Shown: positions 1 to 10,040 of the stretch, in pieces
How the letters are laid out: each line of letters opens with the position of its first letter
Position numbering within the stretch: position 1 is the first letter of the stretch
DNA from: Paraspadella gotoi
Lineage: Eukaryota; Chaetognatha
Reading direction: 5' to 3'
Assembly: GCA_051294375.1 (NCBI GenBank)
Contig: CM119265.1
Coordinates: forward strand, 28,615,248 to 28,679,247
DNA: 64,000 bases
The notes under the pieces: model-generated
What the model saw: only the letters and a program-made list of their open reading frames with translations
Database searches by the model: none
Told to the model about the DNA's origin: nothing
Position numbers and translations under genes: made by a program

Positions 1-229
1 TTATGTTAGTGTGCAATAAGTGATAGAGTTGGAGCACATACATCGAGCGGGCACAACAAGAGTGAATAAGAAATAAACGTTGAGCAAGATTGGAGGGATG
101 ACGGCTAAGTGAGGACGGGGATAAGTAGCAACTACTCGAGCGCGTGACGGATAAAGAATAACGTAGAAGCTACAGTAGAGAGTATTATATTTCTTGGGCT
201 ATAGAGAGTTTCTAAATAGGAAACATCGG

Positions 230-485
230 TAAGAAAAGGACTGTGTATTTTTCGTTCGTCAGAGGGTGTAACAACGTTTGTCAGTGGGAGATCGGTTCAT
301 AGCTAATTTTGAACATTTATAAATGTCAGGTGTATCCACCACATTGCTCTAGAGGTTATGATGCTTTGACCCATCGCATGGCTCTAGCCAAAGATCGTTA
401 CGAATTCCATTATTGTATGGCTTAATTTATTGGTACAGGATAATTATCTTTCTAACGAAAGTCTCCTGTGTAAGACTTCAGCAGC
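230..485 (-). pseudogene. Non-LTR retrotransposon RT C-terminus, relic copy 1
   Basis: This stretch matches the 7004-7306 relic segment by segment (the parts reading 'aaatgtcagg', 'gtttatgatgct', 'acgaattccatta'), but with many single-base insertions, so no frame stays open. I infer a second degraded copy of the same non-LTR retrotransposon reverse-transcriptase tail on the minus strand. Bases 1-229 show nothing recognisable. Confidence 0.5.
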
Positions 486-488
486 GCA

Positions 489-513
489 NNNNNNNNNNNN
501 NNNNNNNNNNNNN
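489..513. other. Assembly gap (25 N)
   Basis: A run of 25 N, the usual fixed-length scaffold gap. The right flank is GA-rich simple sequence. Confidence 0.99.
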
Positions 514-534
514 TGAGAGAGCCAGGCAGCGAGA

Positions 535-800
535 GCAGAGTGAGAAGAGAGAGCAGAGCGCAAAGAGAGAGAAGGGGGGAAAGAGATAAAGATGAGAGAA
601 GAGAGGGACGGAGCGAGAGAGAGATACGAGAGAGATATAGAGAGAGAGACGGATGAAGGAGGAGAAGGAGGGAGGGGGAGAGAGAGAGAAAAGGGGAGAG
701 AGAGAGAGAGAAAAGAGGAGAGAGAGAAAGAAAAGAGAAGAGAGAGAAGAAAAAAAGGAGGAAAGAGTGAGAGAAAATAGGAAGAGAGAGAGAGATAGAT

Positions 801-845
<45 letters not shown>

Positions 846-855
846 AGAAAGAAAA
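535..855. repeat. GA-rich simple repeat
   Basis: Almost pure purine (GA/GAA/GGA) sequence. Reading frames on both strands give only Arg/Glu or Ser/Leu/Phe repeats and are not genes. Confidence 0.95.
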
Positions 856-886
856 ATGAGATAAAAAGTCAATATGACAGGATATT

Positions 887-1715
887 AACAAGTTTGAGCA
901 AACAATGTCGGATCTGCCTACTTATTCATTTATCGTTTAGAGTTAATTAATTAATTAATTTAATAATTAATTCAAGTTAATTTATTAGTTTAATTAATTA
1001 ATATTAATTCAAGTCAATTATTTAAATAATTAGGCAATTTGATCCAAAATGTCTGTTTGATTGTTATTGGACAGATTAGTTAGTTGAGTTATTAATTGAC
1101 TAATTGATTAGAGTAACTGATTATTATATTTGATTAATTATACATTTGCTTTACATTTAAAATAAAAAGAAAAGAAGCATAATCAATTAGTGAAACAGGT
1201 TCTGTTTTTTTCCATTAAACTCCATTTCCCACCAAACGATTCCATCGAACTTATTTCCAGTTTAACACACACTTTCTAGACAAGGATGAGCAAAATTTCA
1301 AGTGCAATCGCCCTGATCCACTCATGAATAATTGGGTGTCAAATAGTGAAATATATTTTTTGTTGTTTTTTCTATTAAACTCATTTCCACTCGCACGATT
1401 CCATCGAAACTTCATATAACGAGCTCAATCACACCCTTCCCTACCCACACACAAAATTTAGCGAACCATCCATACAATCACGAGTAATTGGTTTTTTTGC
1501 TAGGTGGACGGACGGATGGACGGACGGACGGACAGACAGACAAACACAGACAGACGGACGGACGGACATCATTTTTTTTGCATAATTTATCATAATTAGA
1601 TGTTCTGACATGATATAAGTGACTGCCCGACAATATTGAGGGGGCGGACCGACGGACCGACGGACCGACAAAGTGAATTATAGAGTCAGGATCTGCTGAA
1701 AGCAGATCCGACTAA
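887..1715 (+). mobile_element. R1 element (Helentron/DINE-like), complete short copy
   Basis: The left end is AACAAGTTTGAGCAAAC followed by TGTCGGATCTGCC. The right end is a hairpin (GGATCTGCT and AGCAGATCC around GAA) followed by GACTAAAA. Between lie AT-rich TTAA runs, the conserved blocks 'catttccac' and 'cgattccatcg', and a GGAC tetranucleotide array near 1500-1565. It sits upstream of the recognised PITP exons, probably in an upstream PITP intron. No transposase is encoded. Confidence 0.75.
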
Positions 1716-1920
1716 AAAGTTTAAAAAAGAGAAGAAAAAAATTAAATTACTTAAAATTAAAATAAAAAAGAAATAAAAGGAAGAGTAAAAAATAGTTCAA
1801 ATAAAAGTATTTTATTATTATATTTTATATATAATATATTATAAATAAATTAAAAATTTAAATATAGATATAAATTATATATTTTATTACTAAATGCTAT
1901 TGTTATTTTTTTTATCGCAG
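1716..1920. other. AT-rich intron sequence before PITP exon
   Basis: Very AT-rich with no long reading frame. It ends in a pyrimidine tract and the acceptor TTTTTTTATCGCAG directly before the exon at 1921. The upstream PITP exons are not recognisable in this window. Confidence 0.6.
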
Positions 1921-1960
1921 GTCATTTTCATCGACTTCGTCAACGATAAATTGAGAAGCA
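1921..1960 (+). CDS. Phosphatidylinositol transfer protein, internal exon
   Basis: A 40-bp exon between acceptor ATCGCAG and a consensus donor GTAAGT. It encodes VIFIDFVNDKLRS plus one base (A) of a split codon, which the GC opening the exon at 2512 completes to Ser. In animal class I PITPs the equivalent segment ('VVYIDIAD...', then 'DYKAEEDP') lies about two-thirds along the protein. These proteins carry one phosphatidylinositol or phosphatidylcholine molecule between membranes. Exons for the N-terminal lipid-binding fold lie to the left, probably outside the window. Confidence 0.85.
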
Positions 1961-2511
1961 GTAAGTTTATCACATTCATACTTTTCAGTTTTGTCATTAT
2001 CATCATCACTTCATCAACCCTTATTTTTTCATAAATCATTTTCAATCTTTCTTATTTTAAATTTAAATTAAAAAAAAAATTAAATTTAAAATCTAGGCAT
2101 CATTTCAATATTAAATTATATCAACATTAAAACGTCATCAAACAATTAATTTTCATAATCAACATATAGTTTAAATTTAGTTTATTATAGTATAAGAACT
2201 ATTTTTGTAATTTAAAGAATAAATTTTTAATTGGATTGGGACAATTTTAAGGTTAACGTTCAGAACACATAATCACTGGTCTCAATCATCTAAGCAAATC
2301 AAGTGCATTAATATATACATTATATATATTATATTATATTATATATATTAATATATAAATTGTACATAAATCCACCAATAAAATGTCCAATAACATTTGC
2401 AATCGATTTCAGCCTTTACAATGTCATCAATCGATTTCAATCCTAATGATCTCAGAAAAAAATTCCAACCCTAATGATCTCAGCAATCAATTCCAACCTT
2501 AATTCGCGCAG

Positions 2512-2647
2512 GCGACTACGACGCCGCCGAAGATCCTTCCAAAATTAAATCCATCAAAACAGGACGCGGTCCTTTAAGTCAAGATTGGACATCTAATTGC
2601 GCGCCAATGATGTGCGCATATAAACTTGTCACAGCGGATTTTATATG
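2512..2647 (+). CDS. Phosphatidylinositol transfer protein, internal exon
   Basis: Opens with GC (closing the Ser codon from 1960), then reads DYDAAEDPSKIKSIKTGRG, then PLSQDW and MCAYKLVTADFIW. The KSIKTGRGPL and MCAYKLVT blocks are hallmarks of PITP alpha/beta-type proteins and make the family assignment firm. The acceptor is TTCGCGCAG and the donor GTAAGG; the exon ends in TG, which the first base at 4379 completes to Trp. A SINE-like sequence starts a few bases past the donor, so the splice site sits against a mobile element. Confidence 0.92.
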
Positions 2648-2651
2648 GTAA

Positions 2652-2822
2652 GGTTGTGATGCACATCTTTGGATGAGGCGGTAAGTGTGCTGAAGACTAT
2701 TAACTGTATCTTCTGTGACCCCTCGGCTGCAATGGAGCGGGTCCTGGGCTTGGAACCAGGCTTGAGGGTTTTTCCGGCCTCCAAGGCGGTTTACAACCGT
2801 CTGTCACGCTACCCGCAGTATA
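2652..2822 (+). repeat. SINE-like fragment (S3-related)
   Basis: Shares long blocks with the elements at 56280 and 60680: the GGCGGTAAGTG/GGCGCTAAGTG start, 'gaagact', 'gggcttggaaccagg' and 'gagggttt'. It lies in the intron just after the PITP donor. The tRNA-like head seen in the other copies is missing here; a 22-bp tandem repeat follows instead. Confidence 0.55.
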
Positions 2823-2985
2823 GGTACAATTGGGGATCGATCTCGGTGCAATTGGGGATCGATCTCGTACAATTGGGGATCGATCTCGGTACCATTGGGG
2901 ATCGATCTCGGTACAATTGGGGATCGATCTCGGTAAAATTGGGGATCGATCTCGATACAATTAGGGATCGATCCCGGTACCAAAT
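2822..2985 (+). repeat. 22-bp minisatellite, GGGGATCGATCTCGGTACAA
   Basis: Seven to eight tandem copies of a unit of about 22 bp containing the palindrome GATCGATC, with small changes between units. Located in the PITP intron. Confidence 0.9.
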
Positions 2986-2989
2986 TGTC

Positions 2990-3560
2990 ATGTGCTGATG
3001 GTATTAGTCAATAAGTCACGTCTGAATTAGTTATTTTCGTTAAAGTGATGAAAATAAAATTTAGCATATAGAACATAAAAAATAAAGCACAATAAAAATA
3101 CCTACGTATGTGAATTTATTTTCTAATTTTATACATTAGTGTGCACCAGTGAGCAATATTTATATATAGTAATAACTAATAAGTATATAATTGGCTAAAA
3201 TTTCAAAATTAAATTTTTTTTAATTTTAAGAACAGGTTTGGATTCCATGTAAAAAAATTGATATAAGAAAGTATAATTGTTTTTTCGTACAACCAATATA
3301 AAAATTATCCATTCATTTAATAAATAAGCTATAATAAATAAGCTGTGATTAAAGATGCCAATTTTCAATTTTCAGCTTAAAAATAAAGTTTTTTTGTAAT
3401 TTTAACCTACTAAAGGTTATAATTTTTGAAAAAGATATATATTTTCTTAAACAACTTTAAATGAGGAATCTGAATCTGTTCTAAGAATTTTTAAAAAATG
3501 TTTCATTCTTTTATTATGTTTTTTTTTCCCTTTTTTTTCAAATGTAAATGCAAGCTGCAG
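2990..3560. repeat. AT-rich MITE-like sequence (family R4)
   Basis: Carries blocks 'gcaccagtgagc', 'ggctaaaatttcaaaa' and 'tgatataagaaagtataatt' that recur near 54500, 58230 and 58940. No coding capacity. Intronic. The boundaries are uncertain. Confidence 0.5.
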
Positions 3561-3565
3561 TAATT

Positions 3566-3775
3566 ACTGTTATATGTTAGTGACAAAACCGTTCAATATA
3601 AGCAGTCCTTGAGCTTTGGATCAGGCTGTAACACCATGTTACAGGCGGGTTAAGTGCCCCGTCCTTCTTAACTGCGAGGCGGCCACCGGGCTAGAACCCC
3701 GGACCTTTGGGTTGGGAGGCGAATGACTTGCCTCCGGCACCAATGGCCGCTGATGAACGGTTGGTAGATAATAGT
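3566..3775 (-). repeat. tRNA-derived SINE (S1), copy 1
   Basis: On the minus strand it contains a Pol III B-box-like GGGGTTCTAGCCC, preceded by GGAGGCAAGTCATTCG in the A-box position. The rest (CCGTCCTTCTTAACTGC, the palindrome TGTAACACCATGTTACA) is shared with 3985-4190 and 16148-16375. Located in the PITP intron. Confidence 0.75.
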
Positions 3776-3984
3776 TCACCATACATCCTCCCCACCCGCA
3801 GGGAGAAGTCTGTTACGTCTCTTCAGTGAATTGTTGTTGTTAGTAGTAAGTTCATCACCAGGTTGAGGCATGTCGCCTGATGTGTTGTTGGCAGAAAGTG
3901 CATCGCCAGGTTGAGGCATGCCTCCTAAAAGTGTTGTTGTGGCTGTTGTGTTCGGAAGTCGGGCTCACTAATGAAGAGACAGTA
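3776..3984. other. Spacer between two S1 SINEs
   Basis: Contains a diverged direct repeat: 'ttcatcaccaggttgaggcatg' at about 3850 recurs at about 3900 as 'tgcatcgccaggttgag...'. No coding potential. Confidence 0.5.
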
Positions 3985-4190
3985 ATTATTGTTATATGTT
4001 AGTGACAGAACTGTTCAATATAAGCAGTCGCTGAGCTTCAGATAAGACTGTAACACCGTGTTACAGAAGGGTTAAGGTTCCCGTCCCTCTTAACTGCTAG
4101 GCGGACACCGGGCTAGGACCTCGGACCTTTGAGTTGGGAGGCGAATGACTTGCCTCCAGCACCAATGGCCGCTGATGAACGGTTGGTCCA
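3985..4190 (-). repeat. tRNA-derived SINE (S1), copy 2
   Basis: Direct repeat of 3566-3775 with point differences; the B-box here is degraded (GAGGTCCTAGCCC on the minus strand). It ends at GATGAACGGTTGGTCCACC and then AT-rich sequence. Confidence 0.75.
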
Positions 4191-4378
4191 CCATACAATT
4201 AATAAATTAATTAATCAATCAATCAATTATTCAATCAATGAACTTATTAATCATTTAATTAATTTACCGCTATAGCCAGTCAAAAGTCAAGGGAAAGATA
4301 GCTTATTTATAAAATGAATGGAAAATTTTAATATTGTTTGTACCAATTTCATTTACATTTTTGGTTTTGACTATTTAG

Positions 4379-4450
4379 GTTCGGACTTCAAAACAGAGTC
4401 GAGAAATTCATTTTATCAGGAGCCCAGAGAATCTTTCAAAATTTTCACAG
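4379..4450 (+). CDS. Phosphatidylinositol transfer protein, internal exon
   Basis: After acceptor TGACTATTTAG the exon reads (W)FGLQNRVEKFILSGAQR, then IFQNFH, ending AG before donor GTATAC. This matches the PITP segment 'WWGLQNKVENFI...FTNFHRQ', in which the tryptophan pair contacts membrane. Splice phase closes on both sides: TG+G gives Trp from 2647, and AG+G gives Arg into 4537. Confidence 0.92.
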
Positions 4451-4536
4451 GTATACAAGTTGTGTTTTTTTTTTAAAACTCAATACATGTATTGTATTTA
4501 ATATATTTAACTGATGTATTAATTTGGCGAGCGCAG

Positions 4537-4672
4537 GAAGGCATTTTGTTGGATGGACAAGTGGTACGGAATGACAATGGAGGAAGTGAGGCGGAGGGAA
4601 GAGGAGGCAGAAGAAGAATTGGGTGAATTGCGGAGACAAGAAAATGTGATCGGAATGATCTTCAATGAGTAA
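4537..4672 (+). CDS. Phosphatidylinositol transfer protein, last exon
   Basis: Follows acceptor GAGCGCAG and encodes (R)KAFCWMDKWYGMTMEEVR, then an Arg/Glu-rich helix (about 20 residues) and GMIFNE before stop TAA at 4670-4672. The CW-x-DKW-x-x-(L/M)TM block is the conserved C-terminal PITP motif, normally 'CWLDKWVDLTMDDIR'. The Glu-rich tail matches the regulatory C-terminal helix of class I PITPs. No FFAT or DDHD segment follows, which argues against the RdgB group. Confidence 0.92.
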
Positions 4673-5386
4673 AGTGACAGTGAAATCGATGATTGTGAAA
4701 CGATGTCAACTCGTTGCCAATCGGTCGTATTCCTTTTCTTTTTATTTTCTAAAATTGTTCAAAATGTTTACTTTCACGTGAGGCTGTTTAACTGTAATTT
4801 TGAGTCAAATTTAAATTAAAATTTACTTTTTTTTTGTAAATAATTGTTTCGCAAGTTTCCTTTTTATTTTTGTTAAATTTTCATCCTCATATGAAATTCT
4901 TAGTGTAGTACGTTATTACTGTTTGACAGGAAATATAAAAATTATATCACGCATCTATGATATATTTAGCCAAATGGTCAAATGGTCCGAATAAAAATTT
5001 ACAGTTAAAAATGTATTTTCGAGAAGAGAAAAATAAATAAAGAAAGAAAGAACATAACAGAAAAGAAAAACAGAATGATTGAAAGAAAGAAGAGTAAAAG
5101 AAAGAATATAACAAAAAGGAAAGTCGGACAGAAAGAAAGATATAAGGGCAGATAAAACCGGAACTGACGAAGACGACGACGACGACGACTACGACCATGA
5201 CGACGACGACGATGATGACGAAGACAAAGACGACGATGATGACGATGACGACGATTACGATGACGTCAAAGAAAGAAAAAAGTGAAAAGATGGACATAAA
5301 AAAGTAAAGGTAAAAAGTACATTAGTTTCTCTCTACCCTCTCTCTCTCGCGAAGCGTCGTTTGCGGGCCTCCTCTCTCTCTCGTCT

Positions 5387-5437
<51 letters not shown>

Positions 5438-5496
5438 AAGGAAAAAAAATCACAAGCGTAAGAAAGAAGACAAATCGACGACGGTCGTGCCGAAGC

Positions 5497-5563
<67 letters not shown>

Positions 5564-7003
5564 GTTCTCTCATCCCCTTCTTCTCTCTCTCTCTAATGTG
5601 AACAAGAAACGACGACTAAATCCTCTCACTCTCGTGATTTGTTTAAAATTTGTTTACTTTTCATTTCTAGTTTAGTTACTTTATTTTTCATCGTTATTTG
5701 TTAAGTTTTCTATCTTTATCCAAATGTTTTCTTGCAATTTTAATTAACTGCAATGACTTAGTGACAATGATGGATATCAGTGTCTTTAAAAGAAATACTT
5801 GGCAATTATTCAGTTGCTTGACTTTGTTCCCTGATCTTTTTTTTTATTTTCTTTTTTTTTATTTTCTTTTTTTGTTCACATTTATTGTTGACATAAGATA
5901 GTTTTGCAACCATTCCCGCAATTATTTGTTTGCTCTCTTTTCTTTTCAGAAAAAAAATATTCAGTTGTATGATTAACAATGATGTGATATGATGATAATC
6001 ATTATGAATTAGTATTATTATAGTTTGGATGATTATACTAATTTAGTAATTAAGTAAAACGTACAAATTTATCTGCGCAAAAGATGACAGCGACGAAGAT
6101 AACGACGACGATGTCAACGATGACGACGATGACGACGATGGCAGGGTCAAAGAGCGACATGTCATTGTTAAACGTGACGACGACGACAACGACGACGACG
6201 ACGACGACCACGAAAACAAATTCTCTCACGCGATTCGTGATTCGCGATCGAATCCGTGATCCAGTAGCTTCGGTTCATTTTGTCGATTCACTTTTTATAG
6301 ATATGATTATTTTTTTCTATAGCAAAAGCTTTTTATTGAACCACGAAAACTAAATAGATAAGGAATATCAGACTAATTTACCGTAACTTTAATTGGTTGT
6401 TGGTTTAATTCTAAACTATTAAAATTAAAAGTATTATTGAAATTTTAATCTCATCCGCTTTCGTCATTAGCGAACGATAAACTCTTTAATGAGCTTCGCG
6501 ATTCTCCGCCAAAAATAAACAAAAGCCAAACAAAAGATTGAAATAAAAAAAGAAAAACGCAATTAAATATTAAAATAAAAAAATGGATTTTTCGTCAAAA
6601 CAAAACAACAATTTCTTCGAAGGAAATGCGATGGCGAAACGTATTTTTTTCTTGAAATTTTATTGAATCGAATCTGAAAACTGGAGAATTATGTCTTCGT
6701 CATTGACAAGCAAATTGGGTATGTAATCAGTTAAATATTAGCATTAATAAGACCGATTTATCATCGCACCACAGCGAAGAAAGTAGGCGTGGTTTATAAA
6801 GGGAGAAAATATTTCCTTATCTTTATCTTTAACTTTGTAACCGAATAAGATCATGACATAATTATTTTCGAGAGTCCTCGCTGTATAATGAGAATTTTAT
6901 TTCATATCAATAATGATACAGTTGCATACATCAGCAACAAATAAAAAACAGAATTAAGACGTTAACGTGAAGGAAAACTAAGCAACGAGATTATTTCTAT
7001 ATT
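4673..7003. other. PITP 3' flank: AT-rich, GAC and CT simple repeats
   Basis: No convincing gene. Holds GAAA-rich tracts (5040-5130), a GAC triplet tract (5166-5270), CT tracts (5340-5435, 5500-5595), and a second GAC/ACG tract (6085-6215) followed by the palindromic CACGCGATTCGTGATTCGCG. The frames across these tracts are triplet or dinucleotide translations. AT-rich sequence from 6350 to 7003 shows nothing. Confidence 0.6.
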
Positions 7004-7306
7004 TTAATAGAAATAAGACAAAACTTTATTTTTCGTCAAGGTTAAACGTTTCATGAATCGTTCATGACTAATTTTGAAAATATTATAAATGTCAGGGTAT
7101 CCAAAACATTCTCTAAGGTTTATGATGCTTTCCCATCGATGCCAGCCAAAGATCTTACGAATTCCATTATTTATGGCTACATTTAGTTGGTACATACATA
7201 TCTTTACAACGAAAGTCTTTAACTTCACAGCCATATCGTAGTACAGAGACACAATTACTGTAAAATAATTGTAACAAAACTGCTTCATTTGGTTTGTGTA
7301 ATGCAT
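7004..7306 (-). pseudogene. Non-LTR retrotransposon RT C-terminal relic
   Basis: A 100-residue minus-strand frame with CMYQLNVAINNGIRKIFGW, then HRWESIINLRECFGY and KISHERFMKRL. The pattern 'L..A.N...R..FG..RWES.......GY.DI..I......F...L' is typical of the region just after the reverse-transcriptase core in jockey/CR1-type LINEs. The first residues of the frame are probably read-through. There is no RT catalytic core, so this is a 5'-truncated insertion. A more degraded relative is at 230-485. Confidence 0.6.
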
Positions 7307-7440
7307 TCAAAATAATATTGGAGGATCTATAAAAGGACATTAGATCAGGTGTGGGATCAAATTCAAAATTATTTCCAGATTTTAAGTTGAATCCTAAATA
7401 TTTCCAACTCGTAACTCTTTATAATATACCGCGTATACAG

Positions 7441-8010
7441 TAAAGCGTAGTAATAATTCTAATTTTAACTTTAATTAACATTCTAAAAGTGAGGAATGAA
7501 CAACATTGTACTAATGAACAATAATGTAATAAATTTTTTTTTCTTTTGCAAATTACGCAGTAGGCTATATTTATATATAGTACTAACTCTATGAATATTA
7601 CAATTTCTAAGTGGTTTTTTGTAAGATTTTTTATAGATTTAGATTTTTCATGAAAAGTTGATAAAAAGAAATATAACTCTTTTGAAAAATTCCTGGGTCA
7701 AAAATCAGAAAAACCTATATTTTAAGCTGAAAATTAACTTTTTATATATTAAATATAGTTTTTTTAATTTTTGACCCACTCAATGAAAGCATTTTTAAAA
7801 ATGATTTATATTTTCTTTTATCAATTTTTGTCGAGAATTCAAATCTGCCATCAAAATTAAGAAAAGCCCATTTTTAAATTTTAAGATTTATAAGGTAGTA
7901 CTATATATAATTATAGCCTACTTCGAAATTTAAAAAATAAATATTTTGTTATGAATTAATGTTCACTGTGACTTTTAGAATTTTCATAAGTAACTTTCAC
8001 TACGCTCTAG
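7441..8010. mobile_element. R2 hAT-like MITE, copy a
   Basis: Left end TAAAGCGTAGTAATAATTC and right end TAACTTTCACTACGCTCTA are inverted relatives of the R2 termini TAAGGCGTAG/CTACGCCTTA. The interior is palindromic: 'aagtgaggaatgaacaacattg', 'gcagtaggctatatttatat' and 'tttttgacccactcaatgaa' all have inverted partners. Flanks on both sides read TATACAG, a probable target duplication. The termini carry substitutions, so this is an older copy. Confidence 0.75.
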
Positions 8011-8463
8011 TATACAGTGTATGTCATTAAACCGATGCTAATTCATTATTTTAAGAAACGCATATTTTGTTTTTGTCTCTGAACTAAGTTTGAAAATAGA
8101 TAAGAACCATCTTAAATGAATTTTTAATTTAACTATAAGTTTTATATGTTTATGTAATTCAATTTAGTCTTTTGTTTATCGATTGTGGTGCCATCTCTCG
8201 AGGTGAATGATCGATCCCAACCTTTAAGAACCGGTTAGTAATTTTGCGAATTTTCTGGGAGTTTTTTGTAGGATGTTTATTTTTTGTTTTCCTCCTCTGT
8301 GGCGAATCTTAAATTCGCCTCCCTATAGCTTGGTGAAACTCAGCTCGACCCATTGGCTTGACAGCTAAGTACTCATTCACCAATCTTGAGTTCCGAGTTG
8401 TAAATCCTCACGGTCGCGCTGGTTAAGTGCGATGGTGTCGGCATAAAAACACCTTGTCACTGA
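8011..8463. other. Upstream region of the HEPN-NACHT-Kelch gene
   Basis: 8011-8280 is AT-rich with no frame. From about 8290 the base composition becomes coding-like; frame 1 at 8404-8460 reads ILTVALVKCDGVGIKTPCH before TGA at 8461. Whether this is a degraded 5' coding segment, 5' UTR or an intron is unclear. I see no convincing start codon. Confidence 0.4.
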
Positions 8464-8966
8464 TTTGCCAAATCCCTCAGCGCCATCGTCTACGTTACTT
8501 CCGAGATTAAAAATGGGTCTAAAAACCCTTTCGCATCGGATACTACCTTCCACTTGAAGCTTTTCCGCGTTTTGTTCGAAGGAGGCCCCTTGATGCTGAA
8601 GGATCTCGTGGAGGCTGAACTCACGGAACAAACAGGCGAAGACTGGAACGACGGCGAGCTGTGGAAAGATTGGTGCTTGGAAAATGAAGACACGTAAAAG
8701 CATTTCAATTTTGGAAGAATATGAAGACTGAGGATTTCAAAGGGAGCAAAGTTCCAAATCTGGACGACTCTGACGTCACCTTCTTAAATTACGTCCTGAA
8801 GAAATTCGCCAGAAAGAAAGACCCCGTAGACAAACTGACCAAGAAGAGAAACAAGTTCGCTCACGCAAACATCAAAGCCATGAGAGCTTTGGATTTGTCA
8901 CATCCTTCAGCGAATTGATCATCATCTGCAGAAACATGTTCCAGATCATTTCGAGTTGAGGGAAAA
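8464..8966 (+). CDS. DZIP3-type HEPN domain, frameshifted N-terminal part of HEPN-NACHT-Kelch protein
   Basis: Three consecutive pieces in different frames make one domain: frame 1 to 8694 (FHLKLFRVLFEGGPLMLKDL, then DWNDGELWKDWCLENE), frame 3 at 8697-8915 (DDSDVTFLNYVLKKF, then KRNKFAHANIKAMRALDL), and frame 2 at 8906-8956 (FSELIIICRNMFQIISS). Together they follow the DZIP3/hRUL138-like HEPN plan: an 'LF.VLFEGG...L..L' helix, 'DVTFL', an R-polar-x3-H motif (RNKFAH) that is the predicted RNase site, then a hydrophobic helix. HEPN proteins are often metal-independent RNases. The frame breaks lie near 8690-8700, 8903-8910 and 8945-8966. They may be sequencing indels or real decay; the intact NACHT and Kelch parts favour indels. 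The start is unknown. Confidence 0.7.
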
Positions 8967-10040
8967 GTGGGAAAATATTTGACGAATATTCTGATAGAAG
9001 AGGCTTACGGTGAAAAAGCAGAAGATTTCTACAAAGCCAAACGTGAACTGTTTGTGAAAAGCTTGGGAGACTTTATCGGCCAATTCAATGCGTCATTCCT
9101 AAGCAACGAAAATTGGTCTCTCAGTTTGAAAGACGCGACGCCACCAATGAAATCAGCAAAAGGAGTCAAAGACCTGGCGGATGTATCGAGCGCATTCAAG
9201 ATGGAGATGAAAAAACAAACCAAGAACTTCTACATTCCTGGCACTCTGCAGGAACTTGACATTTCTAAGAATTATATTGATGTTGGACTGGACGAAAAGA
9301 ACAAGGCAACGTCGTCTTCAACATCTCCTAGTACTACATCTTCAACATCAGATTTAAAGCCCGGCTACTCCATCAATAATTTGATATCAGATATGGAAAA
9401 GCACAATCCATTTAAAATGACGATCTCGGCCAATGGAGGCTATGGAAAAACGATGGTTGCAAACAAGATTGTGAATAAATGGGCAAATGAAGAATGTTTA
9501 GCTTCTTATCCCCTTGTTTTCCACTTGGATATGGGAAAAATAAATTTTGATCTCAGCTTGCACGACAATTTGATGATTCAGCATGCATGCCTTAAAAATT
9601 ACAACGATTTACGAGAATGCCTTTCAAAAAACGCTTCCCAAATTCTTTGGATTCTTGATGGAATCGAGTATTGCGTGAGAAATGCTCCTGCAAAACAATT
9701 TTTCTCAAACCTCTTGTCACCAACATCAGATTTCTACAACAGTTCTTTTATTTTCCTCACGCGTCTCGATGGAGATAATCTGCTCAGGAATGTCGTTGAA
9801 GATGCGCAAGAATTCACAATTGCGCCCTTGACAAAAGAACTGCGTTGTGATTTTATCAAGAGATTTGAATTCTGTGATGATGAAGGATTCAAAGCAGAAG
9901 AAAAACGAAAAGAGATGGAGACAAAATGCGAAACTCATGCGTGGATCGAAGACTTGATTTCTATTCCGGTTTTTCTCGTGATGACATGCGAGATATTTGA
10001 CAACAATCAAGGGATGTGTAGTTTCAAAAATTATTTTTAA
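8967..10040 (+). CDS. NACHT NTPase domain exon of HEPN-NACHT-Kelch protein
   Basis: Open throughout; the first codon here is GTG and is not a true start, since the HEPN part runs into it. Numbering from 8967: a helical linker (1-100), a Ser/Thr-rich hinge (115-128), Walker A SANGGYGKTMV (154-164), Walker B ILWILDGIEY (226-235), a sensor-1-like strand FIFLTR (261-266), and APLTKELRCDFIKRF (286-300), the usual NACHT 'pL...e...fi' helix. The Walker B is DGIEY rather than the commoner DGxDE, so the second acidic residue is replaced by Tyr. NACHT domains are STAND NTPases that switch oligomeric state on ligand sensing. The exon should end shortly after DNNQG (about 10015-10019), with GTGTAG or GTAGTT as donor; the last residues are probably intronic. 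Confidence 0.85.
   Translation: MGKYLTNILIEEAYGEKAEDFYKAKRELFVKSLGDFIGQFNASFLSNENWSLSLKDATPPMKSAKGVKDLADVSSAFKMEMKKQTKNFYIPGTLQELDISKNYIDVGLDEKNKATSSSTSPSTTSSTSDLKPGYSINNLISDMEKHNPFKMTISANGGYGKTMVANKIVNKWANEECLASYPLVFHLDMGKINFDLSLHDNLMIQHACLKNYNDLRECLSKNASQILWILDGIEYCVRNAPAKQFFSNLLSPTSDFYNSSFIFLTRLDGDNLLRNVVEDAQEFTIAPLTKELRCDFIKRFEFCDDEGFKAEEKRKEMETKCETHAWIEDLISIPVFLVMTCEIFDNNQGMCSFKNYF

Noticed and set aside
444-891. Long minus-strand Ser/Leu/Phe-rich frames
   Set aside because: Translation of GA/CT simple sequence and across a gap of N; no start context or motif.
2822-2985. CRISPR-like appearance of regularly spaced repeats
   Set aside because: Units are contiguous with no unique spacers; it is a minisatellite in a eukaryotic intron. 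The same holds for 19885-20178.
1961-4378. Possible extra coding exons between PITP exons
   Set aside because: Open frames there lie in the 22-bp minisatellite and SINE, and the phases of the recognised exons already join directly.
5361-5675. Plus-strand frame of 104 residues
   Set aside because: Mostly (CT)n read as Ser-Leu repeats, with no conserved segment.
8377-8708. Two minus-strand frames opposite the HEPN segment
   Set aside because: The plus strand carries a recognisable domain; the minus frames are its mirror.
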